NCBI RefSeq assembly: GCF_009789555.1 | Contig: NZ_CP046902.1 | Location: 4,294,001 to 4,358,000, forward strand | Direction: 5' to 3' | DNA: 64,000 nt | DNA from: Stutzerimonas stutzeri | GTDB lineage: Bacteria > Pseudomonadota > Gammaproteobacteria > Pseudomonadales > Pseudomonadaceae | Part shown: positions 51,743 through 59,023 of the stretch, piece after piece | Numbering within the stretch: the first letter of the stretch is position 1 | Layout of the letters: the number at the start of each line of letters is the position of its first letter | The notes under the pieces: model-generated | What the model was told of the DNA's origin: nothing | Databases searched by the model: none | What the model saw: only the letters and a program-made list of their open reading frames with translations | Position numbers and translations under genes: made by a program

Positions 51743-53161
51743 GTGCTCAAAGCACTCAAGAAAATTTTCGGCAAAGGCCCGGCAGAGCGACCAGCCGCCC
51801 AGCCGGCCAGCGACACCTCGGCCCAGAGCGACATCGTTCACTCTGAGCAGCCCGCACCGACCGCCGTGGAATCGGCGCCTGCGACAGCGACAACCAAGCC
51901 TCGCCGTGAGCGATCCCGCAAGCCGACGCCACCGCCCGCGCCCGCCTGGAAGCTGGAGGACTTTCAAGTCGAGCCAGCCGAAGGCAAGACCCGTTTTCAT
52001 GACTTCAAGCTTGCCCCGGAGCTGATGCATGCCATTCACGACCTGGGTTTTCCCTACTGCACGCCGATCCAGGCCCAGGTGCTGGGGTTCACTCTCAAGG
52101 GGCGCGATGCGATCGGACGCGCCCAGACGGGCACCGGCAAAACCGCGGCCTTCCTGATTTCCACCATCACGCAATTGCTCCAGACGCCGCCGCCCAGCGA
52201 TCGCTACATGGGCGAGCCGCGCGCACTGATCATCGCGCCGACCCGAGAATTGGTCGTGCAGATTGCCAACGACGCGCTGGATCTGACCAAATACACTGGT
52301 CTTAACGTGATGAGCTTCGTCGGTGGCATGGACTTCGACAAGCAGCTCAAAGCACTGGAAAGCCGCTACTGCGACATTCTCGTTGCCACGCCGGGCCGGC
52401 TCCTGGATTTCAATCAACGCGGCGAAGTGCATCTGGACATGGTCGAGGTACTGGTGCTCGACGAGGCCGATCGCATGCTCGACATGGGCTTCATTCCTCA
52501 GGTCCGCCAGATCATTCGCCAGACCCCACCCAAGAGCGAACGCCAGACGCTGCTGTTCTCAGCCACCTTCACCGAAGACGTGATGAACCTGGCCAAGCAG
52601 TGGACCACCGACCCGGCAATCGTCGAAATCGAAGCGGAACACGTGGCCAGCGACACCGTCGAACAGCACGTCTACGCGGTCGCCGGCAGCGACAAATACA
52701 AACTGCTCTACAACCTGATTACCCAGAACGATTGGACCCGCGTCATGGTGTTCGCCAATCGCAAGGACGAGGTGCGTCGCATCGAGGAACGTCTCACCCG
52801 TGACGGCATCAGCGCCGTCCAGATGTCTGGCGATGTGCCCCAGCACAAGCGCATCCGCGCGCTGGAAGGCTTTCGCGAGGGCAAGATTCGCGTCATGGTG
52901 GCGACCGATGTCGCGGGCCGAGGCATTCATGTCGACGGAATAAGTCACGTGATCAACTTCACCCTGCCGGAAGTGCCCGATGACTATGTGCATCGCATCG
53001 GCCGTACCGGCCGGGCCGGTGCCACCGGGACGTCCATCAGCTTTGCTGGCGAGGACGACGCCTTCGCCCTGCCCGCGATCGAAACCTTGCTTGGCCGCAA
53101 GATCAGCTGCGAGATGCCCCCGGCCGAGCTGCTGGCACCGATCCCACCCAGGCAGCGCTGA
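51743..53161 (+). CDS. rhlB: DEAD-box ATP-dependent RNA helicase RhlB
   Basis: A 472-residue DEAD-box helicase. The N-terminal tail (1-85) is basic and low-complexity (AERPAAQPAS..., KPRRERSRKPTPPPAPAWK), longer than in E. coli. Core motifs are Q-motif YCTPIQAQ, AQTGTGKTAAF, PTRELVVQ, VLDEADRMLDMGF, SATF, and HRIGRTGRAG. RhlB unwinds RNA for the degradosome. The GTG start at 51743 (VLKALKKIFGKG) fits an AGAGAC ribosome site; the ATG upstream adds non-homologous residues. Confidence 0.93.
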   Translation: MLKALKKIFGKGPAERPAAQPASDTSAQSDIVHSEQPAPTAVESAPATATTKPRRERSRKPTPPPAPAWKLEDFQVEPAEGKTRFHDFKLAPELMHAIHDLGFPYCTPIQAQVLGFTLKGRDAIGRAQTGTGKTAAFLISTITQLLQTPPPSDRYMGEPRALIIAPTRELVVQIANDALDLTKYTGLNVMSFVGGMDFDKQLKALESRYCDILVATPGRLLDFNQRGEVHLDMVEVLVLDEADRMLDMGFIPQVRQIIRQTPPKSERQTLLFSATFTEDVMNLAKQWTTDPAIVEIEAEHVASDTVEQHVYAVAGSDKYKLLYNLITQNDWTRVMVFANRKDEVRRIEERLTRDGISAVQMSGDVPQHKRIRALEGFREGKIRVMVATDVAGRGIHVDGISHVINFTLPEVPDDYVHRIGRTGRAGATGTSISFAGEDDAFALPAIETLLGRKISCEMPPAELLAPIPPRQR

Positions 53162-53171
53162 GTTCGGCTGG

Positions 53172-53209
53172 CTGAAAAGGCGAAACCGGGGATGGCTTCG
53201 CTTTTTCAG
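53172..53209 (+). terminator. Terminator-like hairpin after rhlB
   Basis: CTGAAAAGGCGAAACC pairs with GGCTTCGCTTTTTCAG (14 of 16 positions), loop GGGGAT, beginning 11 bases after the rhlB stop. The 3' arm itself supplies the T run. Confidence 0.7.
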
Positions 53210-53321
53210 AGCCGGATTTTCATCGCTGTCGCCAAACACCCCGTATCTGCTGACGCAGATCAGACACCGATCCATGAAAGCGCCTAGAGTGAAATGAAGT
53301 CATTCACAACAGGAGCCGCTC

Positions 53322-53486
53322 ATGTTTCACCTGAATCTGATGGTGGTGCTGCTCATCCTGAGCTTTCTGCTGATGGGAACCGGTTTCAATTTTCGAGAGC
53401 AACCATGGGGCCTCGCCCTGCTGGGGCTGGGCATACTGACGATCGGCTCGGCCCTGCTCTACAAGCTGCAGATGACCTTCGGCTGA
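53322..53486 (+). CDS. Tiny two-helix membrane protein
   Basis: A 54-residue open frame, ATG at 53322 with AGGAG seven bases upstream. It encodes MFHLNLMVVLLILSFLLMG..., a hydrophobic helix, a short polar stretch (NFREQPW) and a second helix (LALLGLGILTIGSALLYK). This fits a small inner-membrane protein. It lies 161 bases after rhlB and six bases from the converging moaE stop. Its function is unknown. It is supported by the ribosome site, the two-helix pattern and the clean stop, not by recognised homology. Confidence 0.65.
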   Translation: MFHLNLMVVLLILSFLLMGTGFNFREQPWGLALLGLGILTIGSALLYKLQMTFG

Positions 53487-53491
53487 GCACG

Positions 53492-53947
53492 CTACGGCTG
53501 GCGCCAGCGTTGCGCCGCCGCCTGGTCGCTGCAACGACCCTCGACCCACCGCGGCCCCGACGGGGTATCTTCCTTCTTCCAGAACGGCGCCCGGGTTTTC
53601 AGGTAGTCCATGACGAAGCGGCAGCCATCGAAAGCGGCCTCCCGATGCGCACTGGCGGCGCCAACGAAGACGATCGGCTCCCCCGGCTCGAGCCGTCCGA
53701 CCCGATGCAGGATTTCCAGCCTGAGCAACGGCCAACGCTGGGTGGCCTCCTCCACGATCCTTAGCAGCGCCTTCTCGGTCATTCCAGGCGCATGCTCGAG
53801 AAACATCCCTGCAACATCCTGCCCATCGTTGAAATCACGGACGTAACCGACGAAGCCAGTGACCGCACCGACACCGAGGTTGGCCGCGTGCAACGCGTTG
53901 AGTTCAGCGCCTGGATCGAACGGAGCCTGCTGTACACGCACACCCAT
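53492..53947 (-). CDS. moaE: Molybdopterin synthase catalytic subunit
   Basis: A 151-residue MoaE. With thiocarboxylated MoaD it inserts sulfur into cyclic pyranopterin monophosphate to form molybdopterin. Typical blocks are GAVTGFVGYVRDFNDG, FLEHAPGMTEKALLRIVEEA, HRVGRLEPGEPIVFVGAASAHREAAFDGCRFVMDYLKTRAPFWKKE (the catalytic Lys region). It starts one base after the moaD stop. Confidence 0.97.
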   Translation of the reverse strand: MGVRVQQAPFDPGAELNALHAANLGVGAVTGFVGYVRDFNDGQDVAGMFLEHAPGMTEKALLRIVEEATQRWPLLRLEILHRVGRLEPGEPIVFVGAASAHREAAFDGCRFVMDYLKTRAPFWKKEDTPSGPRWVEGRCSDQAAAQRWRQP

Positions 53948-53948
53948 A

Positions 53949-54197
53949 TCAACCCCCGGTCACGGTGGGAAAGAACGCCACCTCGTCGCCATCAGCCAAT
54001 GGCTCGTCCAGGTCGCACAGCTCCTGGTTGCGCGCGCACATCAGGTTCTGTTCACCCAGCACCGCCCACTCGTATCCACGGGCCAGCAGTCGCAGTCGAA
54101 GATCGTCGACCCGCCGAAGCGACGAATCCCACTCCAACGACTCGACCTCCAGCCCAAGGGTTTCACGGTAGCGCGCGAAATAATGCACCTGGATCAT
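53949..54197 (-). CDS. moaD: Molybdopterin synthase sulfur carrier subunit
   Basis: An 82-residue ubiquitin-like protein ending in the functional Gly-Gly (PTVTGG), which is thiocarboxylated and donates sulfur in MoaE. N-terminal MIQVHYFARYRETLG is the family signature. ATG overlaps the moaC stop as ATGA; the longer open frame upstream is a shadow of moaC. Confidence 0.96.
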   Translation of the reverse strand: MIQVHYFARYRETLGLEVESLEWDSSLRRVDDLRLRLLARGYEWAVLGEQNLMCARNQELCDLDEPLADGDEVAFFPTVTGG

Positions 54198-54664
54198 GCG
54201 GACACCTGCCAATGGCCGCTCTTGCCGCCCAGCTTTTCCAGCAACCGGACGGTTTCCACGACCATGCCTTTGTCTACGGCCTTGCACATGTCGTAGATCG
54301 TCAGCGCCGCGACGCTCGCCGCGGTCAGCGCTTCCATTTCCACGCCGGTCTGTCCAGCCAGCTTGCAGCGCGCCTCGATCCGTACGCAATCGTCACCTTC
54401 CGGCTGCAGCTCGACCTTGATACTGGTCAGCAGCAACGGGTGACACAGCGGTATCAGTTCATGGGTCCTCTTGGCCGCCTGGATGCCGGCGATGCGGGCA
54501 ACGGCAAACACATCGCCCTTGGGGTGTCCGCCCTGCTGGATCATCTGCAGGGTTTCGGGCCGCATGCGGACCTTCGCCTCCGCGACCGCCTCTCGTGCCG
54601 TAACGGCCTTGGCCGTGACATCGACCATGTTGGCCCGCCCCTGGGAATCGAGGTGAGTGAGCAT
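54194..54664 (-). CDS. moaC: Cyclic pyranopterin monophosphate synthase
   Basis: A 156-residue MoaC, second step of molybdenum-cofactor synthesis, acting on the MoaA product. Signatures are MVDVTAKAVTAREAVAEA, GGHPKGDVFAVARIAGIQAAKRTHELIPLCHPLLLTSI and EALTAASVAALTIYDMCKAVDKGM (the catalytic Asp/Lys). Start at 54664 has AGGA six bases before it. The operon order is moaC-moaD-moaE; no moaA or moaB lies nearby. Confidence 0.97.
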   Translation of the reverse strand: MLTHLDSQGRANMVDVTAKAVTAREAVAEAKVRMRPETLQMIQQGGHPKGDVFAVARIAGIQAAKRTHELIPLCHPLLLTSIKVELQPEGDDCVRIEARCKLAGQTGVEMEALTAASVAALTIYDMCKAVDKGMVVETVRLLEKLGGKSGHWQVSA

Positions 54665-54670
54665 TTGCAA

Positions 54671-54775
54671 TCCTGCTAAAACTGTGGGGTCCCGAGTTTA
54701 GCTCAGCTGGAAGCCTGCGTGCCTGGATGCACCCGCCCAGGACGTGCGTAGCCTTGCACGCGTGGCTTCCAGCTG
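54671..54775 (-). promoter_or_regulatory. Structured leader upstream of moaC
   Basis: An extended hairpin: CAGCTGGAAGCC (54704-54715) pairs with GGCTTCCAGCTG (54764-54775) over 12 bp, and GCGTGC (54717-54722) pairs with GCACGC (54756-54761) after a small asymmetric internal loop. A nested CCTGG/CCAGG stem is in the apical loop. A second imperfect hairpin (GCTAAA.../TTTTAGC, about 54675-54703) ends next to the moaC ribosome site. It may be a phoH terminator or a moaC regulatory leader. Confidence 0.5.
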
Positions 54776-54786
54776 GCCGCGGCCCG

Positions 54787-56175
54787 TTACATGTGCGCCT
54801 CGGCATACTCGGCCAGGATCGAGCGGGGTACGCCTTGCAGTGTGATGTGCATCCCGTGCGGAAAGTCCTTAAAACGCTCGGTGAGGTAGGTCAGGCCAGA
54901 GCTGGTCGCCGACAGGTAAGGCGTGTCGATCTGCGCGAGATTGCCGAGACAGACGACTTTCGACCCACTGCCGGCACGGGTGATGATGGTTTTCATCTGG
55001 TGCGGGGTGAGGTTCTGGCATTCATCAATCAGGATCAGGCTCTGCTGGAAGCTGCGGCCACGTATGTAATTGAGGGATTTGAACTGCAGCGGGACCTTTT
55101 GCAGGATGTAGTCGACGCTGCCGTGGGTGCTTTCGTCGTCCATATGCAGCGCTTCGAGGTTATCGGTGATGGCGCCGAGCCAGGGCTCCATCTTTTCCGC
55201 TTCGGTGCCAGGCAGGAAACCGATGTCCTCGTCCAGCCCCTGCACGCTGCGCGTCGCGATGATGCGGCGGTATCGCTTGCTCACCACCGTCTGTTCGATG
55301 GCGGCCGCCAGCGCCAGGATGGTCTTGCCGGACCCTGCCGCGCCCGACAGGTTGACCAGATGGATGTCCGGATCGAGCAGGGCGAACAGCGCCAGGGCCT
55401 GATGAATATCTCGTGGCCGAAGGCCCCAGGCTTCCTGGTGCAGCAGCGGTTCCTGATGCATGTCGAGCAGCAGCAACTCGTCGGCCTTGATGCCCTTGAT
55501 CCAACCGACGAAGCCCTGCTCGTCGAGGATGAACTCATTGATGTGTACCGCTGGCAGGTTATCGATCAGCTGGACGCGATGCCAGGTTCGTCCATGCCCC
55601 TGATGCGTATCGACCTTGCTGACCCGATCCCAGAACGACCCGCTAAGACTGTGGTAGCCGCGCGACAGTTGGCCCACATCATCGACCAGCTTATCGGTGT
55701 GGTAATCCTCCGATGCGACGCCGCAGGCACGCGCCTTGAGCCGCATGTTGATGTCGTTGGTCACCAGCACCACCGGAACGCCGGCGGTACGCCGCTGCAG
55801 CTCCACGACCTGGTTGATGATCTTGTTGTCGTTGAGATCGTCCGGAAGGGCACTGGAGTCGGCGCCCTTGCTCATCAGGATGGACAGACTCCCACAGGGC
55901 CCGCTCTTCTCACGCTGGATCGGCACGCCGAGTTCGACTTCCTCGGGCGTGGCATTGCCCAGTACCTTGTCGATCAGGCGAATCGCCTGGCGGCACTCAG
56001 CGGCGACTGAGTGTTTACCGGTCTTGAGCTGGTCCAGCTCTTCCAGCACGGTCATGGGGATCGCGACCTGGTGCTCCTGGAAGTTCAATAATGCGTTGGG
56101 ATCGTGAATCAGAACATTGGTATCAAGAACGTAGAGCGTGGGCTGAGTTGCGCGGGGTCTGCCGTAGTCATCCAT
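54787..56175 (-). CDS. PhoH-family protein with N-terminal PIN domain
   Basis: A 462-residue protein. Residues 1-150 form a PIN-type nuclease fold (LYVLDTNVLIHDPNAL ... VLVTNDINMRLKA). Residues 240-460 form a PhoH P-loop ATPase with LSGAAGSGKTILALAAA (Walker A), FIQSLILIDECQNLTPHQMKTIITRAGSGSKVVCLGN-type Walker B region. PIN-PhoH proteins are ATP-dependent RNA-acting enzymes (helicase/RNase type) whose cellular role is not well set. Start at 56175 has AAGGTG upstream. Confidence 0.9.
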   Translation of the reverse strand: MDDYGRPRATQPTLYVLDTNVLIHDPNALLNFQEHQVAIPMTVLEELDQLKTGKHSVAAECRQAIRLIDKVLGNATPEEVELGVPIQREKSGPCGSLSILMSKGADSSALPDDLNDNKIINQVVELQRRTAGVPVVLVTNDINMRLKARACGVASEDYHTDKLVDDVGQLSRGYHSLSGSFWDRVSKVDTHQGHGRTWHRVQLIDNLPAVHINEFILDEQGFVGWIKGIKADELLLLDMHQEPLLHQEAWGLRPRDIHQALALFALLDPDIHLVNLSGAAGSGKTILALAAAIEQTVVSKRYRRIIATRSVQGLDEDIGFLPGTEAEKMEPWLGAITDNLEALHMDDESTHGSVDYILQKVPLQFKSLNYIRGRSFQQSLILIDECQNLTPHQMKTIITRAGSGSKVVCLGNLAQIDTPYLSATSSGLTYLTERFKDFPHGMHITLQGVPRSILAEYAEAHM

Positions 56176-56438
56176 ACGCGATCACCTTTTCGGAGCCGGA
56201 ACGACGGAGGGCCGAAGCGCTCCGCCGAAGAAAAACCACCGTGCGCAAGGTGAGCGGACTTGGGAGGCAGGGGCTTGGGGCCACCCAGAGGCCGCCACCT
56301 GTGAGTGCAGGTTTCGGCGGTCTTGATGAGGTAATACCGCAAAACAGATGACAGGAAAAAGTCTTTTTCCACCAATCGAGGTTTTTTTATCTAAACGACG
56401 AATTACCTTGGCCGGCCGATCGCAGGCGGCTAGGCTCA
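56176..56438. other. 263-base structured intergenic region, phoH leader
   Basis: No credible protein gene; the overlapping frames have no ribosome site or recognisable domain. It contains several hairpins: CCGCC-a-CCTG ... CAGG-tttc-GGCGG (about 56291-56320), GGAAAAA-gtc-TTTTTCC (56354-56370) and GC-rich segments at 56260-56295. It could hold the phoH promoter, the end of the exporter transcript or a small RNA. Confidence 0.4.
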
Positions 56439-57389
56439 CTAGTCGACCTGGCCGTTCGCGCCGCACCGATTGACCTCCGCCGTCACGTGGACCAATTCGG
56501 AGAAGACTGCCAGTTCGGCCTTGTAGCGATCCGCCGAGTACGCCTGGTGGGTGACGATGCTGACGATGCATCCGTACTGCACGCGGCCTACTCGCCACAG
56601 ATGCAGGTCGGTCACTTCGGTATCGGGCACAGCCTCCAGTCTCGCTCTTACGCGCTGCACCAGCGGATCGTCCATTTCCCGGTCCAGCAGCGCCTTGGCG
56701 GTTTCGCGCAGCAAGCCTTTTGCCCAGATCAGAATGACGACCGCCCCGATGATGCCCATCAGTGGGTCCAGCCAGTTCAAGCCCAGATACTTGCCGCCCA
56801 GCAAAGCGACGATGGCGGCGACCGAGGTCAGCGCGTCGGTCAGCACGTGAAGGAAGGCGGCATGACGGTTGAGGTCCCGCCCTGGCGCGGCAGACGCTCG
56901 GTCATCGTGGGCGTGATGGTGATGATGATGATCGTGCCGGTCACGTAACAGCCAGGCCGAGAGCAGGTTCACCGACAACCCGATCACCGCCACCCACAGC
57001 GCTTCGTCGAAGCCGATCTGCGCGGGGGTCCAGAAGCGCGTCAGGGACTCGAGGATCATTACCACTGCCACGACCACCAGCAGCACCGCGCTGGCGAAGC
57101 CTGCCAGGACTTCGATCTTCCAGGTCCCGAATGCGAAGCGTCGGTCATGGGCATAGCGGCGCGCCAGCACATAGGCCATCGCCGCCATACCGATGGCGAC
57201 CATGTGCGAGGCCATGTGCCAGCCGTCGGCAAGCAACGCCATGGAGTGGAACACATATCCCGCGACGATTTCCGCGACCATGGTCAGGCCGGTCAGTACC
57301 ACGACTGCCCATGTCTGGCGCTCGGCGCTCTGCTCGAGAGGGCGATAGTGGTGCGATGGCACCCAATGCGAGTGATTACAGTCGGTCAT
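56439..57389 (-). CDS. Cation diffusion facilitator (DmeF-like metal exporter)
   Basis: 316 residues with six predicted helices (about 25-220) and a cytoplasmic C-terminal domain. The His/Asp metal motif is ALLADGWHMASH in helix 2 and LHVLTDALTS in helix 5. A His-rich loop (HDHHHHHHAHDD, about 150-161) between helices 4 and 5 and the N-terminal DCNHSHWVPSHH suggest Co2+/Ni2+ or Zn2+ export, as for DmeF. GGAG precedes the ATG at 57389. Confidence 0.9.
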   Translation of the reverse strand: MTDCNHSHWVPSHHYRPLEQSAERQTWAVVVLTGLTMVAEIVAGYVFHSMALLADGWHMASHMVAIGMAAMAYVLARRYAHDRRFAFGTWKIEVLAGFASAVLLVVVAVVMILESLTRFWTPAQIGFDEALWVAVIGLSVNLLSAWLLRDRHDHHHHHHAHDDRASAAPGRDLNRHAAFLHVLTDALTSVAAIVALLGGKYLGLNWLDPLMGIIGAVVILIWAKGLLRETAKALLDREMDDPLVQRVRARLEAVPDTEVTDLHLWRVGRVQYGCIVSIVTHQAYSADRYKAELAVFSELVHVTAEVNRCGANGQVD

Positions 57390-57526
57390 AAGCGCTCCTT
57401 TATCCTTGCCGCCAGCTTGCCTGCCTACCCCATGGCAAAGTCAAACCTGCCGGTTAATCGAGGCCATAGGTGGAGCCCGGCCACGCTTAGCGCCTAAAAT
57501 CGGCTCACCTTAAAGGAGACCGATGC

Positions 57527-58303
57527 ATGCTGATGGTGATTTCCCCGGCAAAGACTCTGGATTACGACACCCCACCGACGACCGAACGCTTCACCCACCC
57601 CGAACATCTCGACCACGCTCAGCAGTTGATCGATCAATTGCGGGCGATGTCGCCGCAGCAGATCAGCGAACTGATGCACCTCTCGGACAAGCTCGCGGCG
57701 CTGAACGTCGCCCGCTATGGAAGCTGGACCGTACCCTTCACACCTGACAACGCCAAGCAAGCGCTGCTGGCGTTCAAGGGCGACGTCTACACGGGGCTGG
57801 ATGCCGGCGATTTTTCGGTGCACGATTTCGATTTCGCGCAGCGCCACCTGAGGATGCTGTCAGGCCTTTATGGATTGCTGCGACCGCTCGATCTCATGCA
57901 ACCCTACCGACTGGAGATGGGAACCAAGCTACCCAATGCCCGCGGCAAGGACCTGTATGCGTTCTGGGGCGAACGCATCAGCGACTGGCTGAACCAGGCA
58001 TTGGAGGCCCAGGGCGACGATGTGCTGCTCAACCTGGCTTCGAACGAATACTTCGGGGCGGTCAAGCGCAGCGCTCTGAAAGCGCGGGTCATCAATGTCG
58101 ACTTCAAGGACATGAAGAACGGTCAGTACAAGATCATCAGCTTCTACGCCAAGAAAGCGCGCGGTCTGATGAGCCGCTACGTGATCAAGGAGCGCATCGA
58201 GCAGCCCGAACAGTTGAAGGATTTCGCCTACGAGGGCTATTGCTACAGCGCGGCAGACTCCTCGGCCGATCGTTTGGTCTTCCTGCGCGATGCGCCTGTC
58301 TGA
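57527..58303 (+). CDS. yaaA: Peroxide stress protein YaaA
   Basis: A 258-residue YaaA/DUF328 protein. Signatures are MLMVISPAKTLDYD, PFTPDNAKQALLAFKGDVYTGLDA, HLRMLSGLYGLLRPLDLMQPYRLEMGTKL and NLASNEYFGAV, plus YCYSAADSSADRLVF. In E. coli YaaA lowers intracellular iron during H2O2 stress and has a DNA-binding fold. AGGAGA precedes; ATG at 57527 is chosen over one at 57523 in another frame. Confidence 0.96.
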   Translation: MLMVISPAKTLDYDTPPTTERFTHPEHLDHAQQLIDQLRAMSPQQISELMHLSDKLAALNVARYGSWTVPFTPDNAKQALLAFKGDVYTGLDAGDFSVHDFDFAQRHLRMLSGLYGLLRPLDLMQPYRLEMGTKLPNARGKDLYAFWGERISDWLNQALEAQGDDVLLNLASNEYFGAVKRSALKARVINVDFKDMKNGQYKIISFYAKKARGLMSRYVIKERIEQPEQLKDFAYEGYCYSAADSSADRLVFLRDAPV

Positions 58304-58318
58304 ACCCAGACCCGCCCG

Positions 58319-58344
58319 CCCCCTCTCGTATCCGACCGAGGGGG
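58319..58344 (+). terminator. Hairpin after yaaA
   Basis: CCCCCTC pairs with GAGGGGG, 12-base loop, 16 bases after the yaaA stop, followed by CTTGCC rather than a T run. It could be a weak terminator. Confidence 0.4.
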
Positions 58345-58498
58345 CTTGCCGTTCGGCTCCCGCCTTCGATGGCGCCACCAGGGCGCCCTCCATCGCCTCA
58401 TCGCCACGCCCATGACCCCCGCACGCCGCCTGCCTCGCGGGCCGGCGGGCCGCATGGCTGCACAGACAAAAACTCTCCGATCAGCGGCATTCGGCCGG

Positions 58499-58528
58499 GG
58501 AACTATCCGAAGGCCTCGGCAATCATAA
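58499..58528 (+). promoter_or_regulatory. Possible AlgU (sigma-E type) promoter for algA
   Basis: GGAACTA at 58499-58505 and TCATAA at 58523-58528 are separated by 17 bases. This is close to the GAACTT-N16/17-TCnnA pattern known for AlgU-dependent promoters of alginate genes. It is some 500 bases before the algA start, so the leader would be long. The match is imperfect. Confidence 0.25.
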
Positions 58529-59023
58529 GCGCGTACCGGCATTTCCAGATGGAAAAGGACGTCGCACATGAACGTGCTATGGAATTCACCACAAGGTTCT
58601 TTTGATTTCAGCCAGGGCGGCTCAGCAGCGTCGCCGGGCATGCTCCCTCGAGGTCAGGCATGTCGAATCCGGGCAATGTCGGCACCGACCGCACGTTGCC
58701 AAATTCATCAACCTCAAGCAGACGGAGCGCGGTCGAAGGCGCCGCAAGCCAATCTGCACGGGTTCGATAGAGGTTTTGCAGCCACTCATATCAGCACGAC
58801 GACAGCGCCCCGAATGCATTTGGCGGCCATCGACCTATTGGCAATACCCCGAGTTCAGGCCCGGCGCATGCAATTCGCGCCGACGGCAGTTCCCTGTTGG
58901 AAAAACGGAGCTTGACGGCCCGCGGTGCCTAAGGCCCGACCCAGAAGCGCACGGCGAGCACGAATTCTGGCCGCCCAAATGGACAAGAAGAAATCCCCTT
59001 CTCAACGATTCAGGAGAAACAAC

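Larger units (their letters stand above)
58304..59023 (+). other. 720-base gap upstream of algA
   Basis: The stretch holds two plus-strand open frames (58568-58915 and 58602-59027), but both lack a ribosome site or domain pattern, and I do not regard them as genes. It opens with a 7-bp terminator-like hairpin (CCCCCTC/GAGGGGG, 58319-58344) after yaaA. An extracytoplasmic-sigma-like motif GGAACTA with TCATAA about 17 bases further lies at 58499-58528. The gap probably holds a long promoter/leader for algA or gene remnants. Confidence 0.45.

Noticed and set aside
54671..54775. A definite molybdenum-cofactor riboswitch
   Set aside because: The moaC leader is structured, but I could not match the known consensus by eye, so only a structured leader is reported.
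56109..56375. Minus-strand open frame of 88 codons upstream of phoH
   Set aside because: It overlaps the phoH start in another frame and has no ribosome site or recognised domain; the region looks like structured non-coding sequence.
58568..58915. Plus-strand open frames in the gap before algA
   Set aside because: They overlap one another in different frames, have poor codon pattern and no domain, so I treat the gap as non-coding.
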